A DNA stretch of 64,000 bases from Endomychus coccineus. Lineage: Eukaryota; Arthropoda; Insecta; Coleoptera; Endomychidae. The notes beneath the pieces were generated by a model. That model was not told where the DNA came from. It ran no database searches and saw only the letters and a program-made list of their open reading frames with translations. Positions within the stretch are counted from its first letter, which is position 1. The number at the start of each line of letters is the position of its first letter. The position numbers and the translations under genes are program-made. The DNA lies in assembly GCA_958510875.1 (NCBI GenBank), contig OY294067.1:149036243-149100242 (forward strand), in the 5' to 3' direction. Positions 42,801 through 56,418 of this stretch are shown here, piece after piece.

Positions 42801-44400
42801 ATGTTTTCTAAGGATACGACAACGTGTGGTGATGGCGGCAGATTTGTGAACAGAATTTTATATTGAGTTAATCGAGAAACAATGTATCTAAATTTAACGA
42901 AAACAAAACTATGAATTCCTTGACGCCTAATCAAACCGAAACGCTTTGTATTTCTTGGCTTCCTGAAAGTGATACTATTTCGTAATGCATATATTTTTTG
43001 ACACCAGTTAGCAGAAGGACATTACTTTCAGTAACTGCTCAACATTTTCATCCGATGAGCTTGATAGCTTCAGTGATAGAATTGCAAATATACGAGGGGA
43101 GACTTCATAATAATAAACAATCATTATGTAGGTGGTGCCAACAAGAAAAGGGAACGTCAATGTACATTCACTGCAGATGCTAAACATTGATTCCACTAAA
43201 ATGCAGAGCATTGCGAGACTGAGATAATCGAGAAACTAGGAACAGAGACGGTTTTAAGTTTCTTCAGGTCCCTAATCACCTATCTGGATACCCGGTCTCT
43301 ACTGGGTATTGGATATGTGGTTTTTCGGCCCCTCGGCAACTTGGTGAGCACTTGAGAATCGCTCAACTAGGTGACTAGGGGTACTAAGGGTCTCGGTCGT
43401 GGCATGAAGCACCCTCACCGGCTCCCCCTACATTGATAAAACAAATACTAATGATAAGATATGAATTTAACCAAAGTAACTATATTATCTTGGAGAAGTA
43501 GATAGCGCATATGTTATATTTCCACTTTCACAAAGGATAGAAACAAAGGTCTACTAGGTTAGTCAACGTTACAATATTGAAGGAACAATATCGAAGGAAC
43601 TCCATTTGAAAGTTGAGCTGAATGACCTCCAATCCGATAACAAAGCCAGTGTCAGTTTTCACAGCACTCTCGTTCATGTCGAGGTCCTGGTAGAGAATAA
43701 CTTTTTACGTACCCCAATACGGTATAGGTATGTCTATTTTCTTTCCATTATCAATCGTGGCTGGGAGACGTTCACGCGATAGATAAAGCTTTTTCCCAAC
43801 TACCAATGCTGGTATTAATATAAAAAAAGATTCTATCAGTCACGACACTATTATTGCAAGGATGCGATATATTAACGTTCGATGCATTTTTGAGGTGATC
43901 GTAGCAATTCGTACGAAAATAACCTCTAACAATATTCAGCTCTGGGATTATCACAATACTAAAGCTTCATATTGTATACGGGATTCTATACGAAGGAAGG
44001 AAACCATTCTCTTTAATTGAGTTATTCAGTCAAAAATCGTTCTCGTCACAAAAGATCTCAAAAACATGACAAAATAAAAAACTAATGATAATATTCGGAT
44101 TTTCAAAATAATGCATCCTTCTCGAATTATAGCCCATTGGGAAATAAAGGATCGAAAATCGGTAGATAGCCAATTTTGAAAAAAAAAATTGAATATCATA
44201 CTTGGAAGTTGTTTGTGTAAAACATTTTTGTCGCGACATGTATTTTACTAAAACAAATATTTTTTCGTTTCGACATGACAAGCTACTTCCAACTATGAAA
44301 TCAATTTTTTTTATAAAATTGCAAGGATCAGGTTGTGAATTACGTTTTACTGTAAGCATTTATTTGTTGATATCTTATGATATGTGTCAATGTCATCGAT
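42801..44400. other. No recognisable gene; contains a GC-richer block
   Basis: About 43215-43430 is GC-richer than its surroundings (CGGCCCCTCGGCAACTTGG, CTCACCGGCTCCCCC). It looks like the 3' end of an unidentified retroelement. The frames at 43008-43211, 43772-43954 and 44030-44359 carry no recognised motif. Confidence 0.4.
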
Positions 44401-44741
44401 AGAGTTGATGTTTCGGTTCTGACATGGTTTCTTCAGCCACATTCGGAATTCTATGGTTTGCGATTCACTATAGATGCCATTCATACACGTTTTCTGTGAC
44501 CTATGTTGCTTATGTACCTTCCTATCAGTTCATAAGCATTATTTCTGAAGCCTTGTTCTTCTATAGTACTAAGGAGCGTCTTATGACATACCTTATCAAA
44601 TACCTTCTGACAATCAACGAAACCAGTAACACATTTTTCTTTCTTTTCGATTGACTTATAAATACACTTTGTATGTTTCCCAAATTTTATTGAGTGGTTC
44701 GCCAGATTTTTGTGAAGTGTTTCCATCATGGCTTCTTTCAA
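44400..44741 (-). pseudogene. LINE reverse transcriptase fragment
   Basis: The frame has FGKHTKCIYKSIEKKEKCVT, GFVDCQKVFDKVCHKTLLST and ELIGRYISNIGHRKRV. The VDCQKVFDKVCHKTLL stretch is the RT domain A region of jockey/CR1-like LINEs, with the usual L(D/T)KAFDxVxH pattern. Both sides are truncated. It is a third, separate LINE remnant. Confidence 0.65.
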
Positions 44742-47700
44742 AGGTTGAAGTCATTGCTGGTTAATTTCAGATTAATATTTCTGAATTATTCGTCACGATA
44801 AATAATTATTATTGAATGAAGAAAAAATAACTTCAATTCTGAAATATATCTTTTAAATTTAATATTCTAATAAATAATGATTTAATCGGAAAATGTATGT
44901 GAAAATAGTTGAGTTTAGAGAGAGAAAAAAATATATCAATCAATTGTAATTGGTTGAAAATATTACTTATAAAATATAGAAACACGTTTCTCATGAAAAA
45001 AATATTTGAATATTCTTCTTTTGGTTAATTATTAGTACGTTTAGTCACGGTCAGAGGTTGGTTAAATTTTGTAGATTAGTTATTAGAAAGGCAAATGTTA
45101 TTTTATTAGTTGGAGATTATGTGTAGGTTATCGGTCTTGTTCAAAATTAATACCTCTGTCTAATGTCCAAGTATTGAAAATGAATTGAGAATATAAGGAG
45201 GTAGGTATTGGTAAATTAGTAGATACGTACTAGGTTGTATTATTCGAATATATTTTGGAAGATGCGTATATTCAATTAGTTTCTATTTGATTACGATGTT
45301 ATAAGAATAAAAGTAAGAGTGAGATTTGTGCACGATCTAATTTATAAGTAAATATCAAAGTTAATGAAGGAGCTCCTGGATTATCGTGTTCTAACTTCAT
45401 TTGTTGATTGTTGGTAGGTTTGTATATTCTGGAGTAGATTGAGACTGGGAATTACTAAATTTTTGTGAGTATTGCACCAATTACGTAGCTTCATTCTCTC
45501 TTCTGTGTATACGAAGTTCTCAGCTTCAGACCGTTGTTACTTTACCTTCAGACACGGATACACATTGTTCAGTTTGGGATGTTGAAGCTTGGTGCTATGA
45601 AAAATCAAGCATTTCTGGATCGTTAGTTTTAACTTGAATATTTTATGGTTCAGGTTTGCTACCACACTTCAGCAGCGAAATTATGACTCTAATGCTAATG
45701 TGCATGATGGAACTAGTTAAAGCGGTTGCTATGGATCCAATGAGAATGGTCTGCGATTTGAGGGTTGGTGCTTGTTTGTCCGTTAACAACGGCAACTGTT
45801 ACCATAATACCAGAATTGCTATGAAATATGAGATAAGCTACAACAACGGAGATGAAGAAAACTGAAACACCATGAAGTTCGAACCTTGCAGTATACCTAA
45901 GCTCTTCTGCAGGAAATCTTGTAACGATTCTTTAATAATTTTATATGTACTTGCCGATCTTCTAATTGTCTCAGTTATACTGCGTTAATCGAACCTAAAT
46001 GGTCACTAAGATAGTTCTCATTACATTAAATATCTTTTATTGGTGGTATATCTTATACTCAAATGTAATGAAACCTTCTCCCTGTGAATAAACGTGTACG
46101 CCATAGAATAATTGTCGCTGTCTCCCTTTATAAATCGCGTTCCTCCGTTCGCCTGAGCCAATAGCCTTCTCCGATTTCATCACGTGATCGTACAAGAGCC
46201 GCCACCGGTCTGCATGACCGTGTTTGACAACACAACACTTACCGACCGCGTGTACGACCACAAATAGTTGGAGTTGTTCTGTGGTCCAAATCTATAATTA
46301 TTAATGGTGGTATTATAGTTCATTTTGTTAGTATCATTACATCGTTTATGATTGTTTTGTTATTTTATGAGTTCTTGTCTCTACAGATGTCTGGTGGGTT
46401 TCATTATAAAAGTTAATTATTATTTTGTTATGATATCTCAGGTTCTAACCCATGTAATGTTTGGTAAAGTTTCAGCAGCATTTATTGAAATTATTAACAT
46501 TTGCGTTTTATGTTCATTTCTTGTATATTTCTATGCCATCATAGAATTCTAAGTTTATAATGTATTCAAATTGGCGGGAGCACCCAAATATTGATATTTG
46601 TATTAGCTTCCAGAAGCTGCGAAGCGCAGCGTTTCACACTGATCTCACCGATAGAAACTATTGGGACTGCAGTTCAGTGTGTATCACGTTCTTAGTAACA
46701 ATAATGTCAATGAGTAGTGATTATTTTTTATTTTAGGTATAATAATTCATTTGATTTTATTTTATTTTGAATTGTTCCATATACTGCACTCAATATATTT
46801 TCCAATCGGTTGACCACTTTTCTCTTCACCCTCATTTGTAATAAAGTAATCTACATGATGAATGGTTATTCAACCTATTGGAGTACTTGAGAAATACCTA
46901 TAATTGATACTCAATAGAAGCGTATTTCTTTAACAAGTAATCAACGATCAACGTGATTCATAAACGTTCACATTCATTTTATTGTACGCACGTTTATCGT
47001 GCGGACATTTCAGCGTTTATACATACTTGACATTCAATCATGAATATACTAACGGTATATAACAAAATTAACCGCTTTTTCATTTCTTCTGTGCTGCTTG
47101 AGATGATATCCCGTTCCCAAAATTTGTCGAATTATGTATTTATTAAAGTGTTCGAGTGGACTGCTAAATATAATGTATCATTCTGAATTTTACATGTTTG
47201 GTTGAATCAACCAAAGAGAGAGGTGAATAATCCGACAAGTTGCTGTGCTACATTTTCTTGTGAAATTGGAATTCTCAATTGGATTACGAACGTCTCTTTA
47301 AAAAATGTACAGTCGCACATTGGTATTTGATAGTGCCAAGAAGTGTCTTTTTTCGGCAGCAGACAATTTCAGTTAATATTCCAACAGCAATAAATCGTGT
47401 TGTCAAGTGACAAGCTCTGAAATAATTACAGGTATTCGATGTTCTTTATATCAATCAATTGAGCTCGAACGTTAATTGCTCTGGTGAGTTCTATACGTTC
47501 TTTGAGATTTCAAATTTCTTCAGATGAACTTGAGTACATTAGCTCATCCTGATCTGCTGCAATTGTGTCATTCTTTGATCATTTATGAAATTTTCAAAAA
47601 TATGAATATGAGCTTCAGTACTTTTGAATTTTTTGCGATGCCCTCCACATGAAACTAGAAATTTTTGAGTTTTCAGTGATATGCTTCATTGATCCTGATG

Positions 47701-50700
47701 ATGATATTCGATTCAGTTTGAATGAATTTGCCCTTACTTTGATTTCATTTGTAGCTAGAGACGAAAGATTATGTTGAATTGCCAGACCGTAATATCATGA
47801 TAAACTTTCACCCATGGAATCTTGGGAACGTTCTCCATTAGTTTTGGTATGCTTGACGGAGGTTGGAGTACAGTTCTTGAGAATTTCCGTACTTCAACTA
47901 GTTTCATCCATTACGAATTCAACTTCTTGAGCTTTTGATGAATCATACAGTCATAGCGGAAAAATCCTGAAATGTATCGAATACCATATTTGGATCTACT
48001 TCATACGATAACGTGAAAGGTACCAAGCAATATTGTTTTATGTCCCCACAATCTTGTTACTTTCTTGTATGTGATTTTCCTCAAAAGGTATTTACCATCA
48101 AATTCTTCAGAGGAATTTTATCTTTGTTATGCCATGTAGCTAGCCTACCAGTTCCTTCTATGAAGCTGCCTTAATAATTTGTTCCATACACATTATTCCA
48201 GCCATTTGCTGAAGCTAAGCATTCATAACTTCTGATAAAAGTGATGAGGATGCTTGTGCATGGATTGAATGAAAGTGTTGACAAAAATGAAGGTACTGTG
48301 GTTGATCTACAAGCAGTTGTAGCATCTGCGGGTGTTATGTTACATGACGTCATTTACGTTTTTGGAATTTGAGAATCAATAGTTGCCTTATGGTTCCAGC
48401 AAGTGGCTTTCGGATAATAAGGAAATTGTCAACAATTTCTGTAGTAATTTCAACAAATGTGCGTAACTCAGCTTCTTCTTAGCAGGGAGTATTAGGTGAG
48501 GGACTATCATGGTCAATTATGCTTAATTCATGTGAGTAGCTCATTAAGTCGGTTGGGGTTGATGGTGTCGAGTTAGTAGGCTTTCTGTGAGTTATGGAGG
48601 CATTTACAAGTATTTCTGTATTATGAAAGTTATATAGAATCAATTGTAATTATGTATTACCTATACAAGAATCCATGGAATGTGAAATAATAAATAATGA
48701 ATTCATTTATTATGTATCTCTGAATAAGTAATATATGTGTATTTAGTAATTTGAGTAAATTTTATAAAGAAAACGTTTTCGTTAACCTATCTTATTATGC
48801 AGAAAAATGGAACGATGCCTCCACAACGAGCCAAGAGGCTTGTATCCCTGAAGATCTTTGTGAGAGATAAGTTCAATGTGGTTGTTCAGGAACAACATTA
48901 CTGAAATTGAAACTTATTAAAAATTGGAAAAAATAATAATAAATGCAGTATAACATAATAATAAATGGTTTTGAACCTATCGAAATTAATGACAGCAAGT
49001 TTGATGGTACATCAACCAATTGATGAAACAACAATAAGTAATTTGGAAATCAGTTCAATCCATTCTCTTTTGAATGTGAATAAACAATATTATCCAGATC
49101 GATGTGTTCATACACTTAAGTGATATTTGAATCCCTACTTATTATATAGACTTCATTGATGAAATCTTTCAATTTAGAATTCACACGGTAATGAACTTGT
49201 CTGGCAGAATAATGCACATGACAGCATTATTTATTATTTGTAAAATGAAAGTATCTGAGAATGAAATTAATACCTACTGACAGGAAATGGTTTAAAGTTT
49301 TGTAATCAATTAATGCATTGAAGTAAGGTATCTGAACAATCATAATGGGAATAAAAATGTTTCATAATAATGAAGAAAAATATAGAATAGTGATAATTCA
49401 GTTTGGTAAAAAAAGGAATGCTGACAATATGGCATCAACTATTCCCTCAGTGATCCATTTCTGAATTTATTTTGTTATCAATACGTTTTATATAAATGTA
49501 TTCGAATGTCACGATCTTTCAGTATTATGAAATAAAAATGCATGCGAATATAGTACTTGCTGAGAGGCTAGATATGATATAGGGTTTGAGGAGAATGTAA
49601 TAGTCAATAAGCAATATACAAAACACGTCTAACGTAGTTAACAAAAAAGAATTTGAATATATTCTGACAATTGTCAATTATTATTCTTAAAATTGTAATG
49701 AGTGAATTATATTCGGACTAAATGAAAATGCAACAAGCTGAGTCTTTTGAACCTCTTTAGCCTGATTCATATGTATAACCATAGTTATACCTATTAAGAA
49801 AGTGAAACATCTTGAATATATAATAAATTCAACGTAATCTTCAATATTGGAACTTTATACATCAGGACAGATCTCATATTCTTACATTACTTCTTTTTCA
49901 AACGCATCGGATATACTCACAATAACGGGCAGTAATTCGAAACAAAAACGTTTCCTTAAACTGGAAACAGTATTTGATGGATCATATCTTTTGGAGAGCG
50001 GGGAGTAATATAGATGGAAGTGGCTCCAGATGTTTCAAACCAAGAATGATCGTGGCCATTTGATAGCTCTAAACTCATTTTTTAAGTACTTCCGTCAGAT
50101 GGAGATGTTTCAAAGTGCTCCTCCGAGTGTTTCACATTGCTCGAAAATTGTCTTCGCTTTTTTCATTAGATAATCAATTTTCTGTTATTGATGTTTCCAT
50201 TCCTTCTCGACTGAATACTCTCGGCCTATGCACCATTTTCTGAATTGACGTAGATTCTGATAATTCAAGTCATCAGAAACATGGGAATGTATGTAATCAA
50301 TTTCAAATTATTGGAATGCATTATAATCATTGCATGAATTATATATAATACAAATTCTTCACAGCATTTAAATTTCATAAACCATAAAGTATAAGATATT
50401 AGGCACAAATTACAAGTTAGATTCAAAATTAGTTGAACAAATATTAAGAATCGTTGCTATTCTTTGTGATGCTTTGGCCATAGTGTAAATCACGAATATG
50501 CGTTGGCAGCATTATGAAATTTGGTTGATAGATAATTTGAACCAATTTGTGATTTTGTATCCCAAATAGATTTTCCCTTGTCCATTGCTTCTGTAATCCT
50601 TGTAATGTTCATCACAATCATGAATACTACCTAAATAATCTAATATGTTCGTGTAGTTATTATTAGTCTCAAATTGTTTTGCTAAATCTGTTCACACTTA

Positions 50701-53700
50701 TGTTATTACCAAAATATTCACTATAATTTTCAGCATGGAATTTATAAGGTAGCTCATTGAAATTGCCTTCCAAGTTAAATTCGAACCAACATCAGGTGAA
50801 CACTGATTTCTGAACCGGAGTACGTAAGCATCCATGAATATTTGTCATGTTTGAACTTTGATGCATATTTCTTATGGCTAGTATATCAATTTCTGGAAAT
50901 CACTTCTAAAATAAGAGAGGATTCAACATTTTATATTTATATAGGATGTTGGGTTATGATTCCATCAAATTTCAACAAATATAGCCAAATAGAGGGAGTG
51001 TTTTCCATAGACTTCCAGTACTACCTACGGGGCTTAGAGATCTTGCTCTTTCTTTGCGCGCTTCCTTTTCTTAACTGATACACTTTTTCATCGGCAAAAT
51101 CAACCTCCCAGAGAAAATAATTCTCACAGTCTACGACAATATATGAGACATTCATTATTATATGAAAATATCATAATTGGACAAAACTGGAATAAGATAA
51201 GAGATACATTTGTTCTGAAATTGTTACCAGACGGAAATTCAGCAATTTTGTAAGAAAATAAGGTATAAAAATGACACTTGAATCCAGGTTTGCACATCCC
51301 ATTTATTTAATATGAAACTTGTACATGCAACTATTATAAAATTTCAAGGAACAGGGTCACATTAGAAGAAATCTGAGACAAGACTGAATTAGGTGAGTGA
51401 CTGAAATTAAGATACGTAAATCATTTTTATTTACAGAAAATAAAAATATGTAAAATGTCTCATCAACGAGATCACAAAAAACACTGAGAATAGATAACTA
51501 ATCACCTTCTTAATAAGTTCGCAATTTAAATTAACATTTTAATTTCGAATTTTTCCAAAAACATATTGAGAGTTCACATTATTTATTTCCCTTATATTAT
51601 GACTTAGCTTCCAAATTTTCAATTAGCAAATAACTCAGAGATTCTCTATAGCCAAAAACTGATGGATTTTTGTGTCATGAAAATTCGACAATTTTGAAGC
51701 TCTACCCGCTATAGTTGATAGATGATTAAAATGATATCTCTATTTATGCTTATTGAGGGAAGTTATGGTCTTAATCAATTTGTCTTTACTACAAACAGAA
51801 GTATTTGTATTTAACAAATTTTGGAATCAAAGCTGCAGTTAGCAATTTCACACTTATAATATTTTGAATGAATTTTAAGGCTAGGATTAGGCTTCATTAA
51901 TCGAATATTGTGTTGTTCGATACTTGCACATAATTCAAATATCCGGTGGCGATAAACACTAAAGTTGATTCATTTTGCGTTTATAACTTGGTTAATGGTT
52001 TGTAAGTACTTCTGGCGGTTGACAAGTCGGTTGACACATGCGGCCAGCAGCCAATGGCAGAGTAAACGTACAAGGGCCTGGTATATATAGGAAGACAAAT
52101 ATTTCTACACATTTTTATGTAATTTACACACAAAATTATGAAAAATTACAAGTAGCACATCGGGAAATTCACTGTTATGTGTAATCCTGAATTCTCCCAT
52201 ATATTAACACATATTTAATATGAATTTTCCATAGATAATGTATGTAAAAATACTGTTTTCTCCAGTATAAATACATAACATAGAAGTTCATATAAAATTA
52301 TTGTTATTTTTACCATACTTTTCAATGAGAGTTTACAAAAACATCGATATTAGAAACTGTTACTTTGTAGTAATTCATGATTATGATTAAATGAAAGAAC
52401 AATTACTCTGTTTTTATACTCTTACTTTAATTTCAACAACTAAGTACCATTATTAAACAGACACAAGACCATATCAGTTTGATAATGGCAATTCGGTACT
52501 AAAACTGTAGTAACGTTTCCATCTTATAATTGAAAGTGGTATAAAAACGGAGTAATTGAAGCTTACATCCATTTTAACAGTTTGGCTCACGAACTGAATA
52601 TAAGTACTTGGGAGAATATATTGTATTTTGGAGTATAACTGTGTAGATTCAATGATTCACAGCAATTTCCATAATATATTGGTATTTCCATCTGAAGATA
52701 TAACAATTATACCTTGATAATTTCACTAATGAAGTCCTATTGCATCATGTCATGACAGCCGGTTCTAATATTCAGTCCAAAAAAAATTATGATTTATTCA
52801 AATTTGGAACAACTTCCTCGTTTACTAGAAGAAATGTTCCCCTATAACTTTCGATGGATTCGAAAAATGATTTGAGATTTTTCTTATCTTCAACTCTCTC
52901 ATCTAAGGATGTCTCGAATATGTTGCCCTCTGTGAATATTTATGAATAGAAAGCACTAAAAATCACGAAGTTATCAAATACTTTTACCTGTCGATATATA
53001 CATTCTATGAAATGTTGTCGAACTTTATATTCGCTATATACGCTGTTATCGATAATCAAACCTTTGGTACCTGAAGGGTACTAAAAAATTACAGAAATTC
53101 GAATCCGCCATTAACAAAGAATTTGTGTGAAATAATCTGGAAGGTCTAGATCTACGGAATGCGCTAATGGATCAATCAATTACTCGAAGTGATTCTGTTC
53201 CACATCTTCAGGTAACAACACGTTCTTCGTAGAATGTACGATTTTACTTTAGATGCTGTGATGCAAATTGAATAAAAACACATTTCGTCTCAGCAACATT
53301 CGATAGGAAGAGTTGTTCTCCCCCAAGTTGAACACTGAGAAGAAGTCTATCAGTTCCTGACAGCTGCTGCACTCTCCCTTAGGCTCACAACGGAACAATC
53401 ATGACGATGAGTCACTGATGAACCCTCTCCGGTGGGAATACGAATACCCCATCACAAAATGTTTTGAGAACTGAAGTAGACTAGGAACTTAAAAGTGTGC
53501 TACTGAATCGAAAAGAAAAAAATCAAACTTGAATAGGAAAATACAAGACTTATTCTTCTGGTTCAAAGGAAAGCTCAGAAGAGTGATATTGGGACATTTG
53601 ATATCATCAGTATTGAACTGAATGTAGATATCTAAACTGACACTGACTCCTTTTCAAAAGTCATATTAACGTTCAAGTCAATACACCCAATGGTTGCAAA

Positions 53701-53869
53701 GAATGTTCACAGAATTACAAATAGAAACAATTCGGAATATAACACAATTATAATAGTGGATATGATCTCCTACCTAACATAACTATCTATACTTAGGAAC
53801 TCAGAAAAACTGAAGGCTTCGGCATACGCTGTAAGCACTGATTTATTCTTGGAAGGATGGAAAATCAAA
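44742..53869. other. About 9 kb AT-rich DNA without recognisable genes
   Basis: Both strands were read for motifs of transposons and common insect genes without success. A frame at 45656-45865 (+) is preceded by a possible splice acceptor (GGTTCAG) and is Cys/Met-rich, but has no recognised domain. A TTCCAGAA half-palindrome near 46611 is a weak heat-shock-element-like site. The frame at 48241-48369 (+, RMLVHGLNESVDKNEGTVVD) is protein-like but unassigned. Introns or regulatory DNA of a host gene outside the window could lie here. Confidence 0.4.
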
Positions 53870-53919
53870 CAACTCTTTTACAAGCAGCTTGTATGAACAA
53901 GCGGAAGAAGGTAACAAAA

Positions 53920-53935
53920 TGGCGCCCGAGATTTA
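53920..53935 (+). other. Primer-binding site of gypsy element 3
   Basis: TGGCGCCCGAGATTT follows a short stretch (about 53878-53919) that resembles the end of the 3' LTR (CAAGCGGAAG.AGGT.ACAA). It therefore marks the 5' LTR/leader boundary. Only about 40 bp of the 5' LTR remain recognisable. Confidence 0.6.
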
Positions 53936-53990
53936 AAGGAACGGAAACTAGATAGAAATTGCTCTCTTTGATTGCCGAATAAAAATCGAA

Positions 53991-54779
53991 ATGGAGAAGA
54001 ATAAAGACAGAGGTAAACTGATGGATCAGGTCCGTAAATGGGGTGTACACTTCGAAGGGAAACGGGACAGCCTGGAATTCTTAGAACGATTTTCCGAACT
54101 CAGGATAGCATATGGAATTGAAGAAGAAGATTGTTTCGAGATATTGCCCGAATTATTGAAAGGCCAAGCCTTATTGTGGTATAGAAACAATAATACACAG
54201 TGGTAAACATGGTCGAATTTCATAACAGATTTTGAGTTATATTTCCTTCCACATAACTATCGACAGGACATCTTAGATTCAATCGTGAAAAGGGTGCAAG
54301 GCCCTCAGGAAGACACAAAGGAATTTAAAATTGCATTGCAGACTCTGTGCAGGAGGAGTCAAGTTATAAGCAAAGAAGAGGAATTGAACAGAATTTATAG
54401 AGACCTGCGGCCAGAAATCCGACGTTACGTTAGGCCTAGGGATTTCTCTTCTCTGTCGGACCTAATCCAACTCTGCGAAGAGTATGGAAATTTAAAGAAG
54501 GAGTTGGGAGATGATCGGAGAAAATGTAGAATCGAACCAAAAGAGACTGTAAACTACATACAAGCGAATAGAGCATTGCCACGGAGTATAGATCGGCAAG
54601 AAGTATGATGGAGATGCGGTGAAAAGGGACACCGGCGTTTCGAGAGTAGGGGCACTTTTTAACGATTCTGCTCGCGATGTGGCAAACAGGGTATTCTGAC
54701 TCGCAAATGCCAATGCAGGAATACAAAACCGGGAAACGAGCGGACGTCCAGCGGACAAGCAGGAGCCGCTGGGACGTCA
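53991..54779 (+). pseudogene. gag of Ty3/gypsy element 3
   Basis: From an ATG at 53991 a single frame is broken by TAA (54204-54206), TGA (54606-54608) and TAA (about 54660). It shows FEGKRDSLEFLERFSELRIA and LLKGQALLWYRNNN, the core of the retrotransposon Gag domain. ILDSIVKRVQGPQE and RDLRPEIRRYVRP follow. It ends with two zinc knuckles, WRCGEKGHRR and FCSRCGKQG. Two of the three stops replace likely Trp codons, a usual sign of decay. The pol frame lies at -1 relative to gag, as normal for the group. Confidence 0.8.
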
Positions 54780-55390
54780 TAGAATATATACCTGTAATAA
54801 AGGATGTATCTCCCACAACCGAGGGCACAGTGAACCCGAGGATACATTTTAAAGTTGCAATAGGAAGGCAAGTGTTCTCAGCACTAGTGGACACAGGATC
54901 AGTCAGGTCCTATATTGATGAGGAAGTGGCCGATCATTGTTCGAGATGGAATGTTCCACAACAGGTCAAACAAAGGGCGTGTTTAGCGAATGGGGTTACA
55001 GTACCAATAATTAATCGAGGGTTTTATGTCAAATGTACTGTGGATAACCAAGACAAGGAAGGACATTTTCTGGTCTTACCGGGAAGGATGTCCCAGATTA
55101 TTTTAGGAATGGATTTATTATATGAATGGCAGATAACCATTGACCTTCGAGAGCCCGATATGCCCAGGAACGCGGTTGAGACCCAAACAGAAATAATAGG
55201 TAGTATTTCTGAATTGGAGACTAGTCAGGAAGAGAGACTGAAGACATTCTTGAAACACGAACTAGGGAAGTTTATGGGCGTGAAAGGATGTACGCCGCTG
55301 GTTAAACACCAAATCAAGCTGAAAGATCCCACCCCTATAAAACAGCGGTATAGACCACAGAACCCCGTAATGCAGGAAATTAAGATGTAA
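54677..55390 (+). pseudogene. pol part 1 of gypsy element 3: aspartic protease
   Basis: The open frame of 237 residues carries VFSALVDTGSVRSYI (catalytic DTG) and IILGMDLLYEW (flap/dimer hallmark ILGMD). The RT connection follows (VKHQIKLKDPTPIKQRYRPQ), then it stops at TAA 55388-55390. Beyond that the pol frame changes and continues with MLEEGVIEPSNSP. The DTG triad is intact, but the downstream shift separates it from RT. Confidence 0.8.
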
Positions 55391-55393
55391 ATA

Positions 55394-56115
55394 AGATGTT
55401 GGAAGAGGGAGTAATTGAGCCATCGAACAGTCCATGAAGTTCACCAATAGTGCTAGATAAAAAGAAAGAGGGTAAGCATCGGTTCTGTATAGACTTCAGG
55501 AAAGTTAACGCCCAGTCAGAAAAGGACGCATATCCGTTACCGTATATTACTGCCACGCTGAAAAAACTGGAAGAAGCAAAGTATATGTCTACCCTGGATT
55601 TAAAACAAGGCTATTGGCAGATTCTCACTCCCAAAAGTAAACCTGTCACTGCCTTCGCTGTCCCCGGCCGAGGACTATATCAATTTACAGTGACGCCTTT
55701 CGGATCACATTCAGCACCAGCCACATTCCAACGCCTACTCGATAGGGTAATAGGACCGGACATGAAGCCAAATGCGTACCCATATATCGACGATATAATT
55801 GTGGTTAGCAAAACCTTTGAGGAACATTTGGCCCTTTTGAAGGAAGTGCTGAGAAGATTGAGGATGGCCAATCTGCAAATTAACGCAGAAAAATACCATT
55901 TTTGTAAGCCGGAACTACGGTATCTAGGGCATGTGGTGGGAAAGGAAGGGATAAAAACAGACCCAGAGAAAGTAGAAGCTGTCGTGGAAATGAATTCTCC
56001 AACGAATGCCCGAACACGGGTTCTGTACGAATGTCATGATGAGAACACGGCAGGACACCTAGGGATTAATAAAACAATCGCAAGGGTGGCTCAGAGATAC
56101 TACTGGCCTGGTATG
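55394..56115 (+). pseudogene. pol part 2 of gypsy element 3: reverse transcriptase, RNase H deleted, start of integrase
   Basis: After a TGA near 55436 the frame is open from 55450. RT motifs in order are HRFCIDFRKVNAQSEKDAYP, STLDLKQGYWQI, LYQFTVTPFGSHSAPATFQR, the catalytic box YPYIDDIIVV, LQINAEKYHFC and LRYLGHVVGKEGI. At about 56006 the sequence jumps from the end of RT directly into the integrase zinc-binding region (LYECHDENTAGHLGINKT, YYWPGM). About 1 kb with RNase H is missing, but the join keeps the frame. At 56115 coding stops abruptly at a Crypton insertion and resumes at 57872. Confidence 0.85.
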
Positions 56116-56127
56116 TTCATATATAAT

Positions 56128-56292
56128 ACCACTAGAGATGAAATTTTGCCAGCAAAATTTCTCGATTGTAATATTAAAGTTTGTTGCTTAGGCAATTTTG
56201 GAAAAAATGTAATGAACGAAATTGCCGATAAGCAACAAACTTGAATGTTACAAGAGAGAAATTTTACCTGCTTAAATTTCATCTCGAGTGGT
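56128..56292. repeat. 165-bp near-perfect hairpin at the end of the Crypton
   Basis: Arms of about 70 bp (ACCACTAGAGATGAAATTT, GCAAAATTTCTC, GTTTGTTGCTTAGGCAATTT and their inverted partners ending GAGTGGT) flank a loop of about 20 bp. The pairing is nearly complete. It could be a nested MITE or a structure of the element end. Confidence 0.75.
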
Positions 56293-56418
56293 ATTCGACA
56301 TGACTATTTCACGAGAAAATATGTCTAATAATAATATGGTCACATTTGAGAAAGTCAAGAAAATAGCGATTCATGGGACAAACAATGTTTTGAAATAAGG
56401 AATTGGAACATGTTCAAA

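Noticed and set aside
43215..43430. Candidate tRNA or SINE in the GC-richer block
   Set aside because: No A-box/B-box pair or cloverleaf could be traced by eye. It is left as unassigned retroelement-like sequence.
46560..46700. Possible heat-shock promoter near TTCCAGAA at about 46611
   Set aside because: Only one complete TTCnnGAA unit, no TATA box at a suitable place and no gene downstream. Mentioned only as a weak site.
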